The notes beneath the pieces are model-generated. The model was not told the DNA's origin. It made no database searches and saw only the letters and a program-made list of their open reading frames with translations. Shown piece after piece: positions 59,504-64,000 of a stretch of 64,000 nt of DNA. The stretch's first letter is position 1; the number at the start of each line of letters is the position of its first letter. The stretch is from Quatrionicoccus australiensis (GTDB taxonomy: Bacteria; Pseudomonadota; Gammaproteobacteria; Burkholderiales; Rhodocyclaceae), in NCBI RefSeq assembly GCF_020510425.1, contig NZ_JAHBAH010000001.1, positions 806,001 through 870,000 on the forward strand, in the 5' to 3' direction. The position numbers were made by a program, and so were the translations under genes.

Positions 59504-59804
59504 TTTCGTTTCCTTCCAAAAATTCTATTGAATTCACATGCAGTACGGGCAGCTTGCTGGTACGACTTTTTGCAGCCAGAAATCCGGTAATTTTTACCGC
59601 TCCCCCCAGGGGGGCTGCCTGCAGCCAGCGGGCAGCTTCGCCCAGGGCCAGCACAGCAATTTCCAGTTCTACCTGTCGTTCCGCACCGTTTTCAGTTTGC
59701 GGGGCGCTGTGTTGCAGCCACCCTTCGCTTACTGGAATCCCGGCTGGCGTGTAGCGCAGTGCTTTGCGCTCGACCAGATTGCCGGAGAGTTCGATGCAGT
59801 TCAG
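59475..59804 (-). CDS. priB: Primosomal replication protein N (PriB), CTG start
   Basis: About 109 aa. The frame [32 protein letters not shown]... [13 protein letters not shown] ... [26 protein letters not shown] is a clear PriB OB fold in the conserved rpsF-priB-rpsR slot. Between the rpsF stop (59829-59831, same frame) and the OB fold there is no ATG, GTG or TTG; the best start is CTG at 59804, 7 bases after GGGA. The tail ([14 protein letters not shown]) runs 29 bases into rpsR out of frame. PriB stabilises PriA-DnaT loading of DnaB at restarted forks. Confidence 0.8.
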   Translation of the reverse strand: MNCIELSGNLVERKALRYTPAGIPVSEGWLQHSAPQTENGAERQVELEIAVLALGEAARWLQAAPLGGAVKITGFLAAKSRTSKLPVLHVNSIEFLEGNENGSILQEEG

Positions 59805-59828
59805 CCGTAATTCCCGTACAAATATCCG

Positions 59829-60215
59829 TTAGGCAGCCGGGGCTTCGGCAGCAGCCGGAGCAGCAGCAACTTCACCACCAAGCAGGGACTTGGACTTTTC
59901 TTCCTTCATCATCGGGGAAGGAGTCGTCACGGCAGCCTTCATCTTGACGGTGAGGTGGCGCAGCACGGCGTCATTGAACTTGAAGGAATGTTCGAGTTCG
60001 TTCAGCGTTTCGCCGTCGCACTCGATATTCATCATGACGTAGTGGGCCTTGTGGATCTTCTGGATCGGGTAAGCCAGTTGACGGCGACCCCAGTCTTCCA
60101 GACGGTGAATCGTACCGTTCTTGGCGGTGACGATGGCACGGTAACGTTCAACCATGCCGGGCACTTGTTCGCTTTGGTCCGGGTGGACGATAAAGACGAT
60201 TTCGTAATGGCGCAT
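59829..60215 (-). CDS. rpsF: 30S ribosomal protein S6
   Basis: 128 aa from [25 protein letters not shown], with a strong ribosome site (AAAGGAG); the longer frame upstream is not used. [28 protein letters not shown] is the family core, and the tail is Ala/Glu-rich ([19 protein letters not shown]). S6 pairs with S18 in the platform. First gene of the rpsF-priB-rpsR-rplI operon. Confidence 0.97.
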   Translation of the reverse strand: MRHYEIVFIVHPDQSEQVPGMVERYRAIVTAKNGTIHRLEDWGRRQLAYPIQKIHKAHYVMMNIECDGETLNELEHSFKFNDAVLRHLTVKMKAAVTTPSPMMKEEKSKSLLGGEVAAAPAAAEAPAA

Positions 60216-60272
60216 GCAAACTCCTTTTGGCAAATACCCCCCGTCATGCGTTCGCGGTGGGGCAAGGTGGAA

Positions 60273-60304
60273 AAGCCCGCGACTATAACAGAAATCGCGG
60301 GCTT
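60273..60304 (-). terminator. Terminator after the acyl-CoA dehydrogenase gene
   Basis: AAGCCCGCGA / TCGCGGGCTT arms with a 12-base loop, followed on the minus strand by TTTT. The loop includes TATAGT on the minus strand, which could be part of an rpsF promoter, so terminator and promoter may overlap. Confidence 0.65.
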
Positions 60305-60325
60305 GCGGGCAAAACAAAGAGGGAA

Positions 60326-62107
60326 TCAGAAGCTGTCGTCAGCTATCTCAAGTGCACCGGCCGCGCCGGAGATCACGGACTCAGCCAGACCAGCCGCCTG
60401 GGTCAGGAAATGATCGGCATAGAAGCGGGCCGTTGCCAGCTTGGCGGCCCAGAAGGGGTCATTCTCTCCGGCAGCGATCCGGGCACGCGCGATGACGGCC
60501 GCTCGCCCCATCTGCCAGCCACCGGCCACAATCCCCAGCAGATACAGGAAAGGAACCGCGCCGGCATGAGCTGCCTTGGGGTCACCGGCAAAATTGGCAA
60601 CAATCCAGGAAACCGCCTTTTCCAAGGCGTCGACCGCTACGGACTGACGCGCTCCGATAGCCTGTAAATCGCCATCCAGGGACCGCAACGCAGCACGCAT
60701 CTCGGCAATCACAGCCGCGATCGTGACACCCTTTTCACGCGCAATCTTGCGGCCGATCAGGTCATTCGCCTGAATCGCCGTTGTACCTTCGTAAATCGCG
60801 GTGATGCGCGCATCACGCAGATGCTGGGCAGCACCGGTTTCCTCGATATAGCCCATGCCGCCATGCACCTGCACGCCCAGCGAGGCAATATCGATTGCGC
60901 TTTCGGTACTCCAGCCCTTGACGACCGGAATCATCAGATCGGCAAATGCCTGCCCGGCCTTGCGCCCGGCTTCATCGGGATGATTGTGGGCATTGTCCTG
61001 CGCGGCAGCAGTAACGTAAGCCAGCACCCGCATCGCTTCAATGCGCGCCCGCATCGACATCAACATGCGCCGCACGTCCGGATGCTTGATGATCGGCACC
61101 TTCGGACCACCACGCACACCAACCTCGGTTCCCTGCACCCGTTCTTTCGCATAGACAACGGCGCGCTGATAGGCACGCTCGGCATCGCCCAGACCTTCGA
61201 GGCCGACATTGAAGCGGGCGGCATTCATCATGATGAACATGTACTCAAGGCCGCGATTCTCCTCGCCAACCAGCGTACCGATCGCACCACCGTGATCACC
61301 GAATGCCAGCACCGCCGTCGGACTGCCGTGAATACCCAGCTTGTGTTCAATCGAGACACAATAGACATCATTGCGCTCACCCGGCGTTCCATCCGCCTTG
61401 AGCAGAAACTTGGGCACCACAAACAGGGAAATCCCCTTGACGCCTTCAGGCGCCCCCGGGGTGCGGGCCAACACGAGATGGACGATGTTATCCGTCATGT
61501 CGTGCTCACCATAGGTGATGAATATCTTCTGCCCGAAAATCCTGTAACTGCCATCACCCACCGGCTCGGCGCGACTGCGCACCGCAGCAAGGTCCGACCC
61601 GGCGGAAGGCTCAGTCAGGTTCATGGTACCGGTCCATTCGCCGGAAACCAGATTCGGCAGGTAAGCCGCCTTCTGCGCATCGGTGCCGGCAATCATCAGC
61701 GCCTCGATGGCACCTTGCGTCAGCATTGGACACAGCGAGAAGGCATGGTTGGCGGCTTTCCACATTTCACTGACCGCAGTGGACAGCAGCTTGGGCAAAC
61801 CCTGGCCACCGAACTCCGGATCACACCCCAGGCCATTCCAGCCGTTATCGACGAATTGCCGATAAGCCTCCTTGAACCCGGGAGAGGTCGTGACCACCGT
61901 ATCTTTCCACTTGGCCCCGTCGCGGTCACCCACGCGATTCAGTGGCGACAAGACTTCTCCGGAGAAGCGGGCAGCCTCTTCGAGAATGGCATCCACCACA
62001 TCCGGCGTAGCCTCTTCATATCCAGGCAAGGCGACGACCTGCGCCAAGCCGGCGAGATCCTGCATGACAAAACGAATATCCTTGAGCGGTGCGATGTATT
62101 CACTCAT
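60326..62107 (-). CDS. Acyl-CoA dehydrogenase with C-terminal Acyl-CoA_dh_C domain (DmdC-like size)
   Basis: 593 aa, larger than the 380-aa classic type. N-terminal extension then [41 protein letters not shown] (FAD region), catalytic Glu in [23 protein letters not shown], and an extra C-terminal domain (from about residue 475). This is the family of long-type dehydrogenases that includes methylmercaptopropionyl-CoA dehydrogenase DmdC; substrate not predictable. Overlaps fimV-like gene by 4 bases (ATGA). Confidence 0.88.
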   Translation of the reverse strand: MSEYIAPLKDIRFVMQDLAGLAQVVALPGYEEATPDVVDAILEEAARFSGEVLSPLNRVGDRDGAKWKDTVVTTSPGFKEAYRQFVDNGWNGLGCDPEFGGQGLPKLLSTAVSEMWKAANHAFSLCPMLTQGAIEALMIAGTDAQKAAYLPNLVSGEWTGTMNLTEPSAGSDLAAVRSRAEPVGDGSYRIFGQKIFITYGEHDMTDNIVHLVLARTPGAPEGVKGISLFVVPKFLLKADGTPGERNDVYCVSIEHKLGIHGSPTAVLAFGDHGGAIGTLVGEENRGLEYMFIMMNAARFNVGLEGLGDAERAYQRAVVYAKERVQGTEVGVRGGPKVPIIKHPDVRRMLMSMRARIEAMRVLAYVTAAAQDNAHNHPDEAGRKAGQAFADLMIPVVKGWSTESAIDIASLGVQVHGGMGYIEETGAAQHLRDARITAIYEGTTAIQANDLIGRKIAREKGVTIAAVIAEMRAALRSLDGDLQAIGARQSVAVDALEKAVSWIVANFAGDPKAAHAGAVPFLYLLGIVAGGWQMGRAAVIARARIAAGENDPFWAAKLATARFYADHFLTQAAGLAESVISGAAGALEIADDSF

Positions 62108-63918
62108 GACGCAACAGTTTCCTTTTCCATACGATGAGCCGTTTCCTTCAGTTCAATGAGGAAAAGAATTTCCTCAACAACAGGAAGCGCAAAGCCGACA
62201 CGTTGACCACCCCGGTTGTCACGCAGGAGTTGATAGAGGTAACCGACCACGTCGCCCGCACTCCACAGATCGGAAACCATCCCCATCAAGCGCGGCATGT
62301 CCTCCAGACACTCCGGCTTTGGCGCCAACGGTGCCGCGGCGGCCGCCGGCTCGGCGACATCATCGAGCACCAGATCCAGCGTATGCGAACCGGCCGCTGC
62401 GTTGACTCCACTCCACTGCTGAACTTCGACATTGAAATTCTGGTTCAGGTTGCGCGAGACCGCCTCGAACTCGTTACGCATACCCGCCATGCGATAGACA
62501 TCCATCAGGCGAATCCAGGGTTGCAAGGCTTCCTGCGGATTATTGTCGATATACTCCTGGAGGGCCTGGGCTGCGCCCTTGACCCGTCCGAAGGACAGCA
62601 TGATGTCGGCCAGTTCCATTACCGGATTGGCCTCAAAATGCTCATCCAGCGTCGTTGCCGAAATGGAAAGCACCGAGTCCATCGACTCGGAAGCTGACGA
62701 TGCAGCCGCCACGGGAGAAACTGCAGGCGCCTCGCCCCCGTCCAGCTCAAGATCGACAGCCATCGGCGCAGCGGAAACATTCGGCTCGACCGCAAGGTCA
62801 ACCACGCCGGACTCTTCACGCTCATCTTCGCGCCTTGGATCGACCCTCAGATCAGGAGCAGCAACCCGGTAACCGGGATCAGTCTCATCCAGCCGTCGCT
62901 CCTGGTATTTCCGCCAGCCAAACCAGCCGCCAAGACCCAGCACGACGCCAAGAATGACACCGTAGAAGCTCCAGTCGGAAATGCCGGAGGAATCATCCTC
63001 CGCCCCCCCGACCGCCACTGGCGGCACAGCAACCGGCGCCGCATCGGATTTCGCTGCCGGAACTTCCGCCGGCGCCCCTTTTTCGACCCGCTGGGAAAAC
63101 TCGGCAGCGCGCTGCTGCAAATCCCCCAGCGTGCTTTCCATGTTGCGCAACTTTTCAGCCGTTGCCAGCTGACTCGTCGCCTGCTCATTCATCGACAGCA
63201 ACATGCGGAACTCAAGGCGCAGAATTTCACGCTGAGCCTCTGTCGCCTCCGCCGTCTTCGCCCCGGGAGTCAGCGAAAAAAGATCGGTCGCCAGACGCAG
63301 CGACGGCTCCCCGACATCTTCACCATTGGACAACAACAGGCGATCCGGCACCGGATTGGGCGCCAGCCGCCTTTCTGCAACGTGCGGCTTCAACCGCTCC
63401 GGCACATCGGACTGACGCGGCGCCAGACTTCTTGGCCGGACAAGCGGCGCCGGTTTTTTGGCAGATGTCCCGAGGTTTGCCGAGGGAACAACCTCCTGGC
63501 GCGCCGGCAAATCCGGCTGGGCAGCCTTGGGCGGCGAAGCGAATATTACATACTCACGCCCAACTTCATGCCCGCAGGCCACTTGCAACGCAAGCACAGT
63601 CACCGGATCGCGCAGAGGCGTCTCGGAACTGATCTCGAGAATGGAAGGAGAACCCTTGCGAATACTGAGCGAAGCTTTTTTCAGCCAGGGCAGATCGCCG
63701 CCACTTGCAGGTGGTATCAGACGAAAGCAGGAAGGATCCAGTGCCGCCTTGCCATCACCAAGGATCTCAACCTCCAGCCGAAAACGCTCTCCCAGGCTAG
63801 GTTGACCGCGCAACTCTCCCAAGCCGAGCGCATAAGCTGCGCCCGACAAGGCAAAAAGCAAAACGGGCAACGAATACCGAAAAGCCAAACGATTCAACGA
63901 GGGACTCCTTGGAAACAA
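62104..63918 (-). CDS. FimV-like protein
   Basis: 604 aa. Signal peptide (SLPVLLFALSGAAYAL), then the FimV N-terminal region LGLGELRGQPSLGERFRLEVEIL, a linker, a predicted coiled coil (about 225-270: ATEAQREILRLEFRMLLSM ... LRNMESTLGDLQQRAAEF), one membrane helix (FYGVILGVVLGLGGWFGWRKY, near 315-335), an acidic cytoplasmic part and a C-terminal TPR-like region (MELADIMLSFGRVKGAAQALQEYIDNNPQEAL) typical of FimV. FimV organises type IV pilus and polar machinery. No pilus genes are adjacent. Confidence 0.8.
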   Translation of the reverse strand: MFPRSPSLNRLAFRYSLPVLLFALSGAAYALGLGELRGQPSLGERFRLEVEILGDGKAALDPSCFRLIPPASGGDLPWLKKASLSIRKGSPSILEISSETPLRDPVTVLALQVACGHEVGREYVIFASPPKAAQPDLPARQEVVPSANLGTSAKKPAPLVRPRSLAPRQSDVPERLKPHVAERRLAPNPVPDRLLLSNGEDVGEPSLRLATDLFSLTPGAKTAEATEAQREILRLEFRMLLSMNEQATSQLATAEKLRNMESTLGDLQQRAAEFSQRVEKGAPAEVPAAKSDAAPVAVPPVAVGGAEDDSSGISDWSFYGVILGVVLGLGGWFGWRKYQERRLDETDPGYRVAAPDLRVDPRREDEREESGVVDLAVEPNVSAAPMAVDLELDGGEAPAVSPVAAASSASESMDSVLSISATTLDEHFEANPVMELADIMLSFGRVKGAAQALQEYIDNNPQEALQPWIRLMDVYRMAGMRNEFEAVSRNLNQNFNVEVQQWSGVNAAAGSHTLDLVLDDVAEPAAAAAPLAPKPECLEDMPRLMGMVSDLWSAGDVVGYLYQLLRDNRGGQRVGFALPVVEEILFLIELKETAHRMEKETVAS

Positions 63919-64000
63919 GAATTCTCCTTAATTGTAATCGTTATTTATCCGCAAGATAACGGGAATCATCAAAAGTAATAACCCAATCTGGCCGATAAAC

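Overview
The window looks like a contiguous piece of the main chromosome of a betaproteobacterium, most likely a Rhodocyclaceae member close to Dechloromonas/Azonexus. The clues are the GC-rich coding with housekeeping genes throughout, the gyrA-serC-pheA-hisC-tyrA-aroA/cmk-rpsA-ihfB-lapAB supraoperon, a fused AroA-Cmk protein, ubiG-gph next to an OmpA-type gene, a FimV-like protein, and a class of integron integrase typical of chromosomal integrons. The family-level guess is inference; no rRNA or tRNA gene was seen to settle it.

Layout. 1-5.2 kb: end of a lytic transglycosylase (mltF), serS, an M14-type carboxypeptidase, rarA and a ccdAB toxin-antitoxin pair. 5.2-15.5 kb: a chromosomal integron, the one accessory region. 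It has a divergent intI (324 aa, with the extra IntI patch), a LexA box of the form CTGT-N8-ACAG just upstream, an attI region, and at least nine cassettes all on the + strand, each bounded by an attC site whose 5' core pairs exactly or nearly with the start of its own cassette. Two near-identical IS1111-type elements sit at the same position inside two attC sites, antiparallel to the cassettes, and each has about 340 bases of structured noncoding DNA downstream of the transposase that is a good candidate for a guide (bridge/seeker) RNA. A shrunken IS1182-like remnant sits in a further attC. Most cassette proteins are small, unrecognised, and predicted to be exported or membrane-bound.

15.9-28 kb: M16 peptidase, lolA-ftsK, trxB and an Smr-domain gene, then a minus-strand run glnB, nadE, ppa, a 3'-5' exonuclease and cysM. 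28-47 kb, all minus strand: an envelope sugar block (hldD, heptose kinase, ugd, lapB, lapA), then ihfB, rpsA, aroA-cmk, with an inserted rfbC-rfbA-rfbB plus periplasmic DNA ligase, then tyrA, hisC, pheA, serC and gyrA. Together these make LPS core heptose and nucleotide sugars and feed aromatic amino acid synthesis.

47-64 kb: an MTA/SAH-type deaminase, an OmpA-family protein, ubiG-gph, a methyltransferase, a lipoprotein-type solute-binding protein, bcp, a PIN-PhoH protein, a transglutaminase-like protein with Ser in place of the catalytic Cys, dnaB, the rplI-rpsR-priB-rpsF ribosomal cluster (priB lacks any ATG/GTG/TTG start and seems to begin at CTG), an acyl-CoA dehydrogenase and a FimV-like protein.

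The most interesting part is the integron with its two attC-targeting IS1111 elements: their noncoding ends carry a loop sequence that matches 11 of 12 bases across the element-attC junction, and the two copies differ by one base in the predicted guide loop.
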